64,000 nt of DNA from Actinomyces procaprae (GCF_004798665.1 NZ_CP039292.1:1798001-1862000); one strand, 5' to 3'. Counted from the stretch's first letter, positions 36,252 through 45,380 are shown. The notes: generated by a model not told the origin, from the sequence alone. Numbers and translations: made by a program.

Positions 36252-37223
36252 TCACCCCTTGACGGCGGTACCTGCGAGCGACTGCACGAAGGACCGCTGG
36301 AAGATGACGAAGATGATCAGCACCGGCAGGGTGATGAGGGTGCCGTACGCCATGATCTGTCCCCACACGGGGTTGAGCTGGAAGAAGTACTGCATGCCCA
36401 CGCTTACCGGCCGCATCGACTCCTGCTGCACCACCATCAGCGGCCACAGGTAGGAGTTCCAGGCCGGGAGCATCGTGATGATCGCGACGGTGGCGAATGT
36501 CGGGCCGGACAGCGGCACGACAATCTTGCGGTAGATGGTCCACCAGCCGGCGCCGTCGACGCGGGCGGCCTCGTCGATCTCCTTGGGGATGTCGCCGAAG
36601 TGCTGGGCGAACAGGAAGATCGCCAGCGCGTTGGCGACGTAGGGCAGGATCTGCACCTGGTAGGTGTTGAGCATGCCCTGCTTGAACAGGAATCCGTCCA
36701 CGGCCCACTGGATCGAGGGCAGCTTGGCCACCCAGAACACCAGCGGCACGGCGATCGTCTCGAAGGGCACCATGAGGGTGGCCAGCACCAGGGACAGGAT
36801 GAGGTTCTTGCCCTTCCAGCGCATGCGCGAGATGGCGAAGCCGATCATGGAGTTCACGATCAGCCCCAGGCCCACGATGGCCACCGTCACGATGACGGAG
36901 TTGGCGATGAACCGCCCCGCCGGGACCCGGTTGAACACGCCCTCGTAGTTGTCGAGGCTGAGGTCTCCCACGGGGAGGAACGCACGCGGTGTGCCGAGGT
37001 CGGCGAAGATCTGGCTGTCGGTCTTCAGCGAGGAGAAGATCATGAACAGCAGGGGGAAGACCGCCACCACCGCGGCCAGGGTGAGTCCCAGGTAGGTCAG
37101 GACCTTGGAGCGCCGCTTGGTGGCGGCGCGGCCGCGTCGCCTTGAGGCGCGCGAGGGCGCGTCGCCCGCACGGGCTGCTGCCTTCCCCTGTGTGCTCGAT
37201 TGGGTGTTCGATGCGACAGTCAT
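36252..37223 (-). CDS. Carbohydrate ABC transporter permease (MalG type)
   Basis: 323 residues with a basic, Arg-rich N-terminal tail of about 45 residues, six membrane helices and the EAA loop EIDEAARVDGAGWWTIYRKI. It ends GTAVKG, typical of MalG-like permeases. It overlaps functionally with the preceding permease gene (one base between them) and is followed at once by the glycosidase gene. Confidence 0.93.
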   Translation of the reverse strand: MTVASNTQSSTQGKAAARAGDAPSRASRRRGRAATKRRSKVLTYLGLTLAAVVAVFPLLFMIFSSLKTDSQIFADLGTPRAFLPVGDLSLDNYEGVFNRVPAGRFIANSVIVTVAIVGLGLIVNSMIGFAISRMRWKGKNLILSLVLATLMVPFETIAVPLVFWVAKLPSIQWAVDGFLFKQGMLNTYQVQILPYVANALAIFLFAQHFGDIPKEIDEAARVDGAGWWTIYRKIVVPLSGPTFATVAIITMLPAWNSYLWPLMVVQQESMRPVSVGMQYFFQLNPVWGQIMAYGTLITLPVLIIFVIFQRSFVQSLAGTAVKG

Positions 37224-37224
37224 G

Positions 37225-38163
37225 TCAGTCGTCCTCCCGGGTGAGGCGCCGCTGAATGAGGCTGATGGCCAGCACGGCGATGAAGAAGATCAGCGAGATT
37301 GCACTGCCGTAGCCCATGTCCTGCTCGCGGTAGCCCTTGCGCACCGCGTGGTACACGAGCGTGGAGGTGGCGTCCTGCGGTCCGCCCGAGGTCATCACGT
37401 CCACCTGCACGAACAGTCCCAGGGCGGCGATGGTGATGGTGACCAGGATGAACACCATGGTGGAGTGGAGGCCGGGCCAGGTGACGTAGCGGAAGCGCTG
37501 CCAGCCGTTGACCCCGTCCAGGGCGGCGGCCTCGTACAGTGCCGGGTCGATGCCCTGCAGCCCGGACAGCCAGATGATCATGTGCAGCCCGACCGCCTGC
37601 CAGATGGACAGCAGGATGATGGCGGGCATCGCCGTACCGGGGTTGTTGAGCCAGGCGACGGCGGTCCATCCGCCGCCGGTGAGGGTGTTGAGGATCGAGT
37701 TGAACAGGCCGTCCTTCTCGTAGAAGAAGCTCCACAGGATGGAGACGACCACCATTGAGGTCACCACCGGCATGAAGATCATGGTGCGGAAGGCGGTTAC
37801 CCCCTTGACCTTCTGGTTGACCAGGATGGCCAGCGCCAGCGCGAGCCCCGACTGGCAGGGCACGACGACGAGCGCGAAGAACGCCGTGTTGGTCAGCGAC
37901 CGGATGAAGGTCGGGTCTGCGCTGAAGGCGCGGATGAAGTTGTTCAGCCCGATGAACTCCGGCGGGTTCGGGGAGATCAGCCGCGCGTTGGTGAAGCTCA
38001 GCGCGAAGGTCAGCAGGATCGGGATGCCCATGAACAGCAGCAGGAGCAGCAGGGCGGGCGAGGCCATGAGCCAGGCCGTACGCGCCTCCTTGCGTGCCGC
38101 CGATGAGCGACTGCGTTGCTTTCCGACGTCACGTGTCGGTTCGATGGTTGTTGATGCAGGCAT
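37225..38163 (-). CDS. Carbohydrate ABC transporter permease (MalF/UgpA type)
   Basis: 312 residues with six membrane helices after a basic cytoplasmic N-terminus. The EAA loop reads LYEAAALDGVNGWQRFRYV. There is no large extracytoplasmic insertion, unlike the MalF at 7.4-9.0 kb. It forms the channel with the following permease. No ATPase gene is present in the operon, so a shared ATPase is likely. Confidence 0.93.
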   Translation of the reverse strand: MPASTTIEPTRDVGKQRSRSSAARKEARTAWLMASPALLLLLLFMGIPILLTFALSFTNARLISPNPPEFIGLNNFIRAFSADPTFIRSLTNTAFFALVVVPCQSGLALALAILVNQKVKGVTAFRTMIFMPVVTSMVVVSILWSFFYEKDGLFNSILNTLTGGGWTAVAWLNNPGTAMPAIILLSIWQAVGLHMIIWLSGLQGIDPALYEAAALDGVNGWQRFRYVTWPGLHSTMVFILVTITIAALGLFVQVDVMTSGGPQDATSTLVYHAVRKGYREQDMGYGSAISLIFFIAVLAISLIQRRLTREDD

Positions 38164-38232
38164 GACGATTCCTTCCCGGCGGGGCGCCGTGGCACCCCGC
38201 CGGTCTTTGGAAGTGGGCGGCGGGTCAGTGGG

Positions 38233-39528
38233 TCACTTGGACTGGTAGCCGTTGTTGGAGGCGATGTCGGCGTCGATGTCCTTGACCGCCTGGTCCAGCG
38301 TGGCCTTCACGTCGGCACCGGAGACGATGTCGCGGGCGGCCTTGTCGAAGATCGAGGAGATCACCTTGTACCCGGGCGTGGCGGGGCGCAGCAGCGCGTA
38401 CTTGGTACCGATCTCATAGACGGGCTCGAGTGCGCCGCCCTCGGCGTAGTACTCGGTCTTCGGAGTCGCGGAGGCGACGGAGGGGAAGTTGCCAATGGCG
38501 TTGGAGTACTCCACGAGGTACTCGTCCTGCATGAGGAACTCGATGAAGGCGTTGGCGGCCTCCTGGTTGGAGCTGGTGGCGGACACGCCCCACTGCCAGG
38601 AGCCACCGCCGACGTGCGCGCCCTGCCCGAAGTCCACTGGCGGGAGGATCAGCACCTCGTCCTCGCCGAAGGTCTCCTGGGACTGGAGCACCTTCCAGCC
38701 GCCGGCGTAGTAGAGCGGGACCTTGCCCTGGAGGAAGTCCTGCCCGTCGGTGGCGGGCGTCTCGGAGGCGTAGCCCTTGGTGAAGCAGGAGCGGAACCAC
38801 TCGCCCCACTGCACTGCGGCGTCGCCGTTGAGGAAGCCCTCGGCGGTCTCGAAGGTCTCCCGGTCGATCAAGTCACCGCCGAAGGACTGCAGCATCGGCG
38901 CGTAGGCGTAGGGCCACCACTCGGCGGAGTCCGCGACCGAGAAGTCGATGGCGTAGCTGTAGTCGGGCAGCTCGGAGAGCTTGGCCAGGGCGTCGTCGAA
39001 CTCCTCCCGGGTCCAGGGCTCGTCAACGGTGGGGATCGGAACTCCGGCGGCCTCGAAGGCGGACTTGCGGCCCAGGAAGCACAGGGACGTGTCGTAGGGG
39101 CCGACCGAGTAGAGGGTGTCGTTCCAGTAGCCCTTGGCGGAGTCGATGATGCTCTCCTCAAGCTCTGAGGAGATCTGCAGGGGCGCGAGGTACCCGGAGT
39201 ACGCCCAGTTGGGCATGATCGGGCCGTCCAGGTCGAGGATGTCGGGCAGGTCGCCGGCCACGGCGGCGGCCGCGATGGAGTCGTTGTAGGAGGCCTGCGG
39301 GAAGGACTTCAGCTCGACGGGGGTGTCGGGGTTCGCCTCGTTGAAGGCGGCGACCGCCTTCTCGACGACGGCGAGCTCCTCTTCATTGCCGCCGTTGTGG
39401 GTCCACAGGCTGATACCTCCGGAGGTTCCGGATCCGGAGCCGCCCTGCTGGGAGGAGCAGGCCGCGAGCGTGGCGGCGACGGCGGCGGTGGCGCCGAGGC
39501 CGAGGAAGGTGCGGCGGGTGGTGTTCAT
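38233..39528 (-). CDS. Sugar ABC transporter substrate-binding lipoprotein
   Basis: 431-residue cluster 1 binding protein. The N-terminus has a twin-Arg motif (TTRRTFLGLG) and a lipobox LAAC about 25 residues in, so it is probably exported as a Tat-type lipoprotein. A Ser/Gly linker precedes GISLWTHNGGNEEE. ATG 39528 was chosen because GGAG is five bases upstream; GTG 39534 is less likely. It is the second gene of the operon, after its LacI regulator, with a hairpin between them. The ligand is unknown but probably matches the clan-J glycosidase. Confidence 0.92.
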   Translation of the reverse strand: MNTTRRTFLGLGATAAVAATLAACSSQQGGSGSGTSGGISLWTHNGGNEEELAVVEKAVAAFNEANPDTPVELKSFPQASYNDSIAAAAVAGDLPDILDLDGPIMPNWAYSGYLAPLQISSELEESIIDSAKGYWNDTLYSVGPYDTSLCFLGRKSAFEAAGVPIPTVDEPWTREEFDDALAKLSELPDYSYAIDFSVADSAEWWPYAYAPMLQSFGGDLIDRETFETAEGFLNGDAAVQWGEWFRSCFTKGYASETPATDGQDFLQGKVPLYYAGGWKVLQSQETFGEDEVLILPPVDFGQGAHVGGGSWQWGVSATSSNQEAANAFIEFLMQDEYLVEYSNAIGNFPSVASATPKTEYYAEGGALEPVYEIGTKYALLRPATPGYKVISSIFDKAARDIVSGADVKATLDQAVKDIDADIASNNGYQSK

Positions 39529-39562
39529 GGACACTCCTTCGTGTGTCGCTGGGGATGGTTTA

Positions 39563-39583
39563 CCGGGGTCGGGGCGACCCCGG
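39563..39583 (-). terminator. Hairpin between the lacI gene and the binding-protein gene
   Basis: CCGGGGTCG (39563-39571) and CGACCCCGG (39575-39583) form a nine-pair stem with a GGG loop. A second inverted repeat, GGCCCGG-AA-CCGGGCC (39597-39612), lies beside the lacI stop codon. They may attenuate readthrough or separate processing of the two parts of the operon. Confidence 0.5.
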
Positions 39584-39615
39584 GGCTTGGTGGGTGGGCC
39601 CGGAACCGGGCCGGT

Positions 39616-40623
39616 TCAGGCACCCGCGGGTGCAGGAGCGGTGGACTTGCGGACGACGAGCTCGCAGGGGAAGCGCCTCACCTCGGCGGGTTCCGGCAAA
39701 TCGTCATTGATGAGTCGGCGCACGAGCCAGTCCGCCATCTCGTAGTGGGGCAGGCGCATGGTGGTCAGCTGCGGCTCCAGGTTCGTGGAAATCAGCCGCA
39801 GGTCGTCGAAGCCGACCACCGACAGGTCCTCCGGTATCGAGATTCCCAGGCGTGCGGCCACGCGGTAAACGCCCGCTGCGATGCCGTCGTTGTAGCAGAA
39901 CACGGCGGTGGGGCGGTCCTCGCGGTCAAGCAGACGGCGCGCGGAGGCGTCGGCGCCCTCGGGATCGTTACCGCCCGAAATCACGAGCGAAGGATCAGGG
40001 TCGATGCCGGCAGATACGAGAGTCTCCTCGTAGGCGGTGCGCCGCATGCCAATGGCGACCGTGGTGTCGTCATGGGTGATGTGGCCGATCCTACGGTGCC
40101 CCAGGGACAGCAGGTGGCCGACGGCCTCCCGGGCGGCCGCCCGCTCGTCGGGCACGACCCCGAAGACGCCGTCCCGGTCGGCAAAACCGTTCAGCACCGC
40201 CGCGTTGTCCAACTCGGCGGGTACATGCACCTGCTGGTGGTACATCGCGGCGTGGACGATGACGTCGACGCGGCGGGACCGCAGCTCGCGCACCGCGCGG
40301 CGAGTCTGTTCCGCCTGCCCGCCCGAGTCGGTCAGCAGCACGGCCCAGCCGAGCTGCCGACACACCGTGAGAATGGCATCGATCATCGCCACCGCGTATG
40401 GCGTGGACAGGACCCGTTCTCCTAGAACCCCGACGGTGCGGGTGCGGCGGTTACGCATGCCGCCGGCGAGGGCGTCACGCACGTAGCCGAGTTCTTCCGC
40501 CGCCGCCCGCACTCGCGCCGCAGTCGCGTCCGAGACCCGCCCACTAGCCTTGCCCGACAGCACCAGTGACGCCGTGGCCGTTGAGACGCGCGCGGCGTCC
40601 GCGACATCGGCGAGAGTCGCCAT
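39616..40623 (-). CDS. LacI-family regulator of the second sugar operon
   Basis: 335-residue repressor. The helix-turn-helix reads LADVADAARVSTATASLVLS, followed by a hinge with GYVRDALAGGMR and an effector domain (TVGVLGERV; SVVGFDDLRLI). ATG 40623 has GGAGGGG upstream. Just upstream of the gene lies a LacI-type near-palindrome GTCAATCGATTAAC overlapping the -35 box, so autoregulation and control of the downstream transport genes are likely. The effector is probably the imported sugar. Confidence 0.92.
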   Translation of the reverse strand: MATLADVADAARVSTATASLVLSGKASGRVSDATAARVRAAAEELGYVRDALAGGMRNRRTRTVGVLGERVLSTPYAVAMIDAILTVCRQLGWAVLLTDSGGQAEQTRRAVRELRSRRVDVIVHAAMYHQQVHVPAELDNAAVLNGFADRDGVFGVVPDERAAAREAVGHLLSLGHRRIGHITHDDTTVAIGMRRTAYEETLVSAGIDPDPSLVISGGNDPEGADASARRLLDREDRPTAVFCYNDGIAAGVYRVAARLGISIPEDLSVVGFDDLRLISTNLEPQLTTMRLPHYEMADWLVRRLINDDLPEPAEVRRFPCELVVRKSTAPAPAGA

Positions 40624-40674
40624 CGCCCCTCCTGTCAGCACCTGAGTCACCGGGCGACTTCGCCCGACAGCAAG

Positions 40675-40713
40675 AGTGTGCGCCGTCACACGACGTTAAG
40701 TCAATCGATTAAC
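40675..40713 (-). promoter_or_regulatory. Promoter and LacI operator of the second sugar operon
   Basis: On the minus strand TTGACT (40704-40699), an 18-bp spacer and CACACT (40680-40675). The operator GTCAATCGATTAAC (40700-40713) has the central CG and AATCGATT core common to LacI family sites. A wider inverted repeat GACGTTAA / TTAACGTC (40692-40699, 40709-40716) encloses it. Confidence 0.65.
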
Positions 40714-40757
40714 GTCACAGCTGCATATACGGCGCGTTGGGTGCGTGTCCCGCTGGT

Positions 40758-41222
40758 TCAGACGGCGGTCGCCGCCCAGCTGCGCGCCCCGCGCACCAAC
40801 CGCTCGAGCCCGTCCTCCACGCGGGCGCGCTGGGCGCCCCACCGACAGCGGCCGCGCCTACACGGTCGGACCGTCCTCCACGCGGGCGCGCTGGGCGCCC
40901 AGGTTCATGCGCAGGAAGCCGGCTCCGGCCGCCCCATATGCGGTGCCGGGCGTGAGCACCAGTCCGGTGCGGGAGCGGATGTGGGCGGCCAGGGCGGCGG
41001 TCGCATCCCCGGCTGCGCCCTCCGGCCCGCCCGGCCCGACGCCGTCGGCTCCCCCGCCAGTGCGGCCGGCCGCCGCACCGCGGCCAAGCAGCGCGCGCAC
41101 GTCGATCCAGGACAGGTAGGTGGCCTACGAGACCGGGGCGGCGCAGCCGGGCAGTTCACCCGCCACCACCTGGGCCACCCGCGCCTTATTGGCGGCGATG
41201 TAGGCGCGCGCCTGCTCCAACC
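40758..41222 (-). pseudogene. malY-like aminotransferase (C-S lyase) remnant
   Basis: Only the C-terminal third of a MalY/PatB-type PLP protein remains. Readable parts are WLEQARAYIAANKARV, ATYLSWIDVRALLG, LTPGTAYGAAGAGFLRMNLG and RVEDGLERLVRGA. An in-frame TAG at 41127-41125 replaces what would be a Glu codon just before ATYLSWID. Near the 3' end a 61-bp insertion with a 30-bp duplication adds another early stop (at about 40858). The 5' part, including the PLP Lys region, is missing at a junction near 41215-41225, where it runs into the DUF3737 fragment. Clearly non-functional. Confidence 0.8.
40810..40900. repeat. 30-bp direct duplication inside the malY remnant
   Basis: Bases 40810-40839 and 40871-40900 are identical (CCGTCCTCCACGCGGGCGCG, continuing CTGGGCGCCC). 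The copies are 61 bp apart. The duplicated codons read GAQRARVEDG twice. Confidence 0.9.
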
Positions 41223-41659
41223 AGGTCCTCAAGCGTGATCTCCCGGCAGCTCCACAGGGTCTCTTCGGCGTGGGGCAGCTCCACGCGCCGCAGGCTGATG
41301 CCGCGGCCGCGGCGGAAGGTCTTGGGGGCGGCCACCAGGGTCCCGTCCAGGCGGATGTCGTCGGTGTACCAGATGCCGGAGCGGGCGGTCTCCAGCAGGG
41401 CGCCGCCACTGACCGATACGTCCCGGCAGTACCACAGCGGATACTTCCACTCGAACACGGTGTCGCTGATGCGCAGGCCGCGGCTCTCCTTGAGCGGGGA
41501 CTCGCCGTCGGCGAAGGTGGAGTGGGAGATGGTCAGGTCTTGCGCGGCATACAGTGCGCGTTCACCGGTCAGGCGACGATGGTCAACCACCGAGCCGACG
41601 TCGCCGGGACAACCGTCCGGGGCCTCGGCGGCGGTGCTGGGGGATGCGGTCAACGTCAT
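41186..41659 (-). pseudogene. DUF3737 protein, truncated N-terminal half
   Basis: The frame starts at ATG 41659 and runs 157 codons. It matches DUF3737 proteins, pentapeptide-like beta-helix proteins of unknown function: LTGERALYAAQDLTI, ESPLKESRGL, WKYPLWYCRDV, RSGIWYTDDI and EETLWSCREITLEDL. Full-length members are about 280 residues. Here homology stops after about residue 147 and the last ten residues are out-of-frame malY sequence. A deletion therefore fused this gene to the malY remnant. The short product could still be made but lacks nearly half the repeat. Confidence 0.75.
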
Positions 41660-41782
41660 GGCATCCGACTGTAAGCGGGCGGCCTCCCCGCAGCGAGGCC
41701 ATGACAGTGCCCCTCAGTCCCGGCTCACCAGGGCCGCCCGGATCACCCCCCGCGCTCGGCGGGTGGGCGTGAGCGCCGACGG

Positions 41783-42838
41783 CTACACGTCCAGTCCGTA
41801 GAGAATCGTCCCCCGGGTGGCGGTGTAGCCCAGGTCCCGGAACAGGTCAACGGCACCACTGGGATCATCGGACTCGAAGCCGGCCGCCGCATACTCCATG
41901 CCGTCGGCGGCGTAGGCGCGCATGACCGCACCCAGCAGCGCCGGGCCGACGTCGCGGGAGCGGTAGTCCGCCAGCACGCCGATCACGTCGGTGTAGCCCT
42001 CACGCCAGCCCAGTGCCGCCCAGTCCTGCTCGTAGCGGCTGGAGAGCACATACCCAGCCACCCGGGCCCTGTCCCCCGAACGGTCCATCGCCACGAAGCT
42101 CCACTGGGGAGCGAAGTAGGCGCGCCCCGCCCGCCACTCCTCCGGCGACATGGCCCCGCCGCCGGAGTCTGCGAAGGCCTGGTTGTGGGCGCGGCGGACG
42201 GCGTCGTCGAGCTCCTCCGACCACGGTTCGATGGTGAGGAAACCATCCAGGTCGATCTCGGGAATGGCGTCAGTCAGGGAGCGCCGCACCTCCCGGTACC
42301 AGCGGCGCGGCTCGAAGCGCAGCTCCGCCAGGTGGTCCTTCATGCGCTCGTCGTCCTCCAGGACGGTGGTGACGATGTGCGCGGGGGCGGTTGCGGCTGC
42401 GGAGCCGGCCACCTCGCCGGCGCGCTCGGAGCCGATGAGGTGGCGCGCCCGCTCGGTCTGCCAGTGCAGCAGGGCCACCCCGATGCCCCGCTGCCGCCAC
42501 GCCGGATCCACCGTGCCGGTCATGGACGCGTAGATCTCCGCCGCCGGCCGCAGCCGTACCAGCCCGAAGGCACGCATAACGCCGGTCTCATCCCGCCCGG
42601 CCACGCCGGAGTAGGTGGGGTCCACGAAGTACTCGGCGGTCTCCTGAGCGCTGGTGCGGTAGGGCGGATTGTCCACCGCCTCGGAGCGGGCGACCAGCTC
42701 CGCGAGCTCGGCGTTGTCACGTGGGCCGAGCGGCGCCCAGGTGAGACTGCGGGGCAGCGCGGAACGGGGGCCGGGGCGGAACATGGCCCACGGGCCTCCC
42801 GGGCCGGTGCGGCGAGTTGAGCCGTAAACCGGAGTCAT
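41783..42838 (-). CDS. GNAT family N-acetyltransferase with two GNAT domains
   Basis: 351 residues. The first acetyl-CoA-binding motif, VDPAWRQRGIGVALL, is near residue 111-125. The second domain has VLADYRSRDVGPALL near residue 292 and ends with a degenerate GNAT strand pattern (GFESDDPSGAVDLFRDLGY). Such double GNAT proteins include mycothiol synthase MshD and Eis-like proteins, but the sequence is too divergent to assign either. ATG 42838 has AAGGAG upstream. Single gene between parE and the broken genes. Substrate unknown. Confidence 0.82.
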   Translation of the reverse strand: MTPVYGSTRRTGPGGPWAMFRPGPRSALPRSLTWAPLGPRDNAELAELVARSEAVDNPPYRTSAQETAEYFVDPTYSGVAGRDETGVMRAFGLVRLRPAAEIYASMTGTVDPAWRQRGIGVALLHWQTERARHLIGSERAGEVAGSAAATAPAHIVTTVLEDDERMKDHLAELRFEPRRWYREVRRSLTDAIPEIDLDGFLTIEPWSEELDDAVRRAHNQAFADSGGGAMSPEEWRAGRAYFAPQWSFVAMDRSGDRARVAGYVLSSRYEQDWAALGWREGYTDVIGVLADYRSRDVGPALLGAVMRAYAADGMEYAAAGFESDDPSGAVDLFRDLGYTATRGTILYGLDV

Positions 42839-42981
42839 CTGCGTCTCCTTCGACGGGGCAGGGCCCGACCTTGGGCATGCGAGGATCAGGCATGCGAGGA
42901 ATTGGCTCAGACCAGGTTACCCGAGCGTACCCGGCCGCGCCGCACCGGCACTCGCGCCGGGCCGCGGGACGCTGACCGGGC

Positions 42982-45201
42982 TCAGGCGTCGATGCGCTCG
43001 CGGTCTACGTCCGCGGCACCCTCGATGATGAAGTCACGCCGCGGCTCCACATTGGATCCCATCAGCAGCTCGAACACGTTCTCCGCCTCCGCCAATTCGG
43101 CCTCGTCGCGCAGGGTGATGCGCCGCAGCGTGCGGTGCTCGGGCTCCATGGTGGTCTCGGCCAGCTGGTGCGCATCCATCTCCCCCAGGCCCTTGTAACG
43201 CTGTGGCTCCTTGAAGCTGCGCCCCTGCTTCTCCAGCTTGCGCAGGGTGGTGACCAGCTCCTCGTCGGAGTAGGTGTAGATGACCTCCCGCTTGCGACGG
43301 CCCTGGGCGGAAACCTCGATGCGGTGCAGCGGGGGGACGGCGGCGAAGACGCGGCCGGCCTCGATCATGGGCCGCATGTAGCGGAAGAAGAGCGTCAGCA
43401 GCAGGGTACGGATGTGGGCGCCGTCGACGTCGGCGTCGGTCATCAGGATGACCTTGCCGTAGCGGGCGGCCTCCAGGTCGAAGGTGCGCCCGGAGCCGGC
43501 CCCGACCACCTGGATGATGGCGGAGCACTCGGCGTTGCGCAGCATGTCCGCCTGGGAGGCCTTCTGAACGTTGAGGATCTTGCCGCGGATGGGCAGCAGC
43601 GCCTGGAACTCGCTGTTGCGCGCGTTCTTGGCGGTGCCCAGGGCGGAGTCCCCCTCAACAATGAACAGCTCGGAGGAGGCGACGTCGTCGGAGCGGCAGT
43701 CCGCCAGCTTCGCGGGCAGGGTGGAGGTCTCCAGCGCGGTCTTGCGGCGGGTGATCTCCTTGTGCATGCGGGCGGAGACGCGGGCGCGCATCTCCCCGAC
43801 GATCTTCTCCTGCAGTGCGCGCGACTGGGTCTTCAGGTCGCGCTTGGAGGAGGTCAGCAGCGCGGTGAGCTCCTTCTCCACCACCTTGGCGACGATCTGC
43901 CGCACGGGTGCGGTACCGAGCACCTCCTTGGTCTGCCCCTCGAACTGCGGCTCGGGCACGCGCACGGTGATGACGGCGGTCATCCCGGCGAGGATGTCGT
44001 CCTTCTCGATGCGCCCGTCGCGGCTGGTGACCTTCAGGGCGCGGGAGTTGGCGTCGATCTGCTTGCGCAGCACCTTGGTGACGGCCTGCTCGAAGCCGGC
44101 CAGGTGGGTTCCGCCCATGGGGGTGGCGATGATGTTGACGAAGGAGCGCTCGGTGGTGTCGTAGCCGATGCCCCAGCGCAGGGCGACGTCAACGGTGCAG
44201 GTGCGCTCCACCTCGGTGGGGCGCAGGTGGCCGGTGCGCTTGTCGAGCTGCTGCACGGTCTCGGTATAGGTGCCCTCGCCGGTCAGGCGGAAGGTGTCGG
44301 TGACGGAGCCGTCGGTGGCCAGGAAGTCGACGAAGTCGGCGGTGCCGCCCTCGGCATGGAAGGTCTCCGTGCTCTCCTCGTCCGGGGCGCCGGAGGTGAA
44401 CAGGTCTCCGGCGGGCGCTGCGGTGTGCGCGGCCTTGGCGCTCAGGGCCGGGTCCGCGGCGGTCGGACCGGAGGCCGTGGCGGCGCTCGTCTCCGGGTCG
44501 CGTTCGTCAGTCAGGGTGAGGGTGAGCCCGGGCACCAGGAAGCTGGTCTGCCGCAGCCGGGCCCGCAGGGCGGTGACGTCGTACTGGTCCGGGGCGGGGA
44601 AGATCTCGGGGTCGGCCCAGTAGCGCACCCGGGTGCCGGTGACGCCCCGGCGCACCTTGCCGATCACGCGCAGCTGGGTGGCCTCGGTGTATTCCTCGAA
44701 GGGTGCGGCGGGGGTCGGGCCAGTCGAAGGATCGGAGAAGACACCGGGCACGCCGCGGCGGAAGCTCATGGCGTAGGTCTTGCCGCCGCGGTCCACCTCC
44801 ACATCCATGCGGGCGGACAGGGCATTGACCACGCTGGCGCCCACACCGTGCAGGCCGCCGGCGGAGCCGTAGGAGCCGCCGCCGAACTTTCCGCCGGCGT
44901 GCAGCTTGGTGTAGACCAGCTCCACACCGGTCAGCCCGGAGGAGGGCTCGATGTCTACGGGCACGCCCCGCCCGGTGTCGCGCACCTCGATGGACCCGTC
45001 GGCGTGGACGACGACGGCGATGCGGTCCCCGTAGCCCTCCAGGGCCTCGTCCACACCGTTGTCGATGATCTCCCACACGCAGTGCATCAGGCCCCGCTGG
45101 TCGGTGGAGCCGATGTACATGCCCGGGCGCTTGCGTACAGCCTCGAGCCCCTCCAGCACGGAGAGGTGGCGGGCGGAATATGACTGGGAGGAGTCCGGCA
45201 C
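42982..45201 (-). CDS. parE: DNA gyrase/topoisomerase IV subunit B-like protein (ParE type)
   Basis: 739-residue type IIA topoisomerase ATPase subunit. The GHKL ATP site is visible as EIIDNGVDEALEG, DTGRGVPVD and GGLHGVGASVVNAL. The TOPRIM domain has ELFIVEGDSALGTAK and ILMTDADVDGAHI. SAIIQVVGAGSGRTFDLE and ALLPIRGKILNVQKAS are typical of the second, ParE-like GyrB copy of actinobacteria, encoded near the principal sigma factor gene. An acidic, Ala-rich insertion (about residues 236-290) separates two ATPase sub-regions. GTG 45201 has TAGATT (45208-45213) six bases upstream, so it is probably leaderless. No parC gene lies in the window. Confidence 0.9.
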   Translation of the reverse strand: MPDSSQSYSARHLSVLEGLEAVRKRPGMYIGSTDQRGLMHCVWEIIDNGVDEALEGYGDRIAVVVHADGSIEVRDTGRGVPVDIEPSSGLTGVELVYTKLHAGGKFGGGSYGSAGGLHGVGASVVNALSARMDVEVDRGGKTYAMSFRRGVPGVFSDPSTGPTPAAPFEEYTEATQLRVIGKVRRGVTGTRVRYWADPEIFPAPDQYDVTALRARLRQTSFLVPGLTLTLTDERDPETSAATASGPTAADPALSAKAAHTAAPAGDLFTSGAPDEESTETFHAEGGTADFVDFLATDGSVTDTFRLTGEGTYTETVQQLDKRTGHLRPTEVERTCTVDVALRWGIGYDTTERSFVNIIATPMGGTHLAGFEQAVTKVLRKQIDANSRALKVTSRDGRIEKDDILAGMTAVITVRVPEPQFEGQTKEVLGTAPVRQIVAKVVEKELTALLTSSKRDLKTQSRALQEKIVGEMRARVSARMHKEITRRKTALETSTLPAKLADCRSDDVASSELFIVEGDSALGTAKNARNSEFQALLPIRGKILNVQKASQADMLRNAECSAIIQVVGAGSGRTFDLEAARYGKVILMTDADVDGAHIRTLLLTLFFRYMRPMIEAGRVFAAVPPLHRIEVSAQGRRKREVIYTYSDEELVTTLRKLEKQGRSFKEPQRYKGLGEMDAHQLAETTMEPEHRTLRRITLRDEAELAEAENVFELLMGSNVEPRRDFIIEGAADVDRERIDA

Positions 45202-45380
45202 GGCTGAAATCTAGCCGATAACGGCAGTAGGACCGGCATCCCGCGCCGCCGCCGCGGGTGTGGCATTCGTCCGCAACCGGGATCGGCCGGGTTGGCACCC
45301 GGTTACTGCTCGGGGCACGATTCCCGCCGTTCGCCGTGGGCGCAGGGGGTGCGCCCGGGGCGGAAAACGGCCGTTAGGCG

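Noticed and set aside
35436..37145. A 569-codon plus-strand frame
   Set aside because: It is antisense to the glycosidase and permease genes. The opposite strand has clear families and operon spacing.
42982..45201. Canonical GyrB rather than a ParE-like subunit
   Set aside because: SAIIQVVGAGSGRTFDLE and the position near the principal sigma factor gene fit the second, ParE-like actinobacterial copy. Without phylogeny a gyrase role is not fully excluded.
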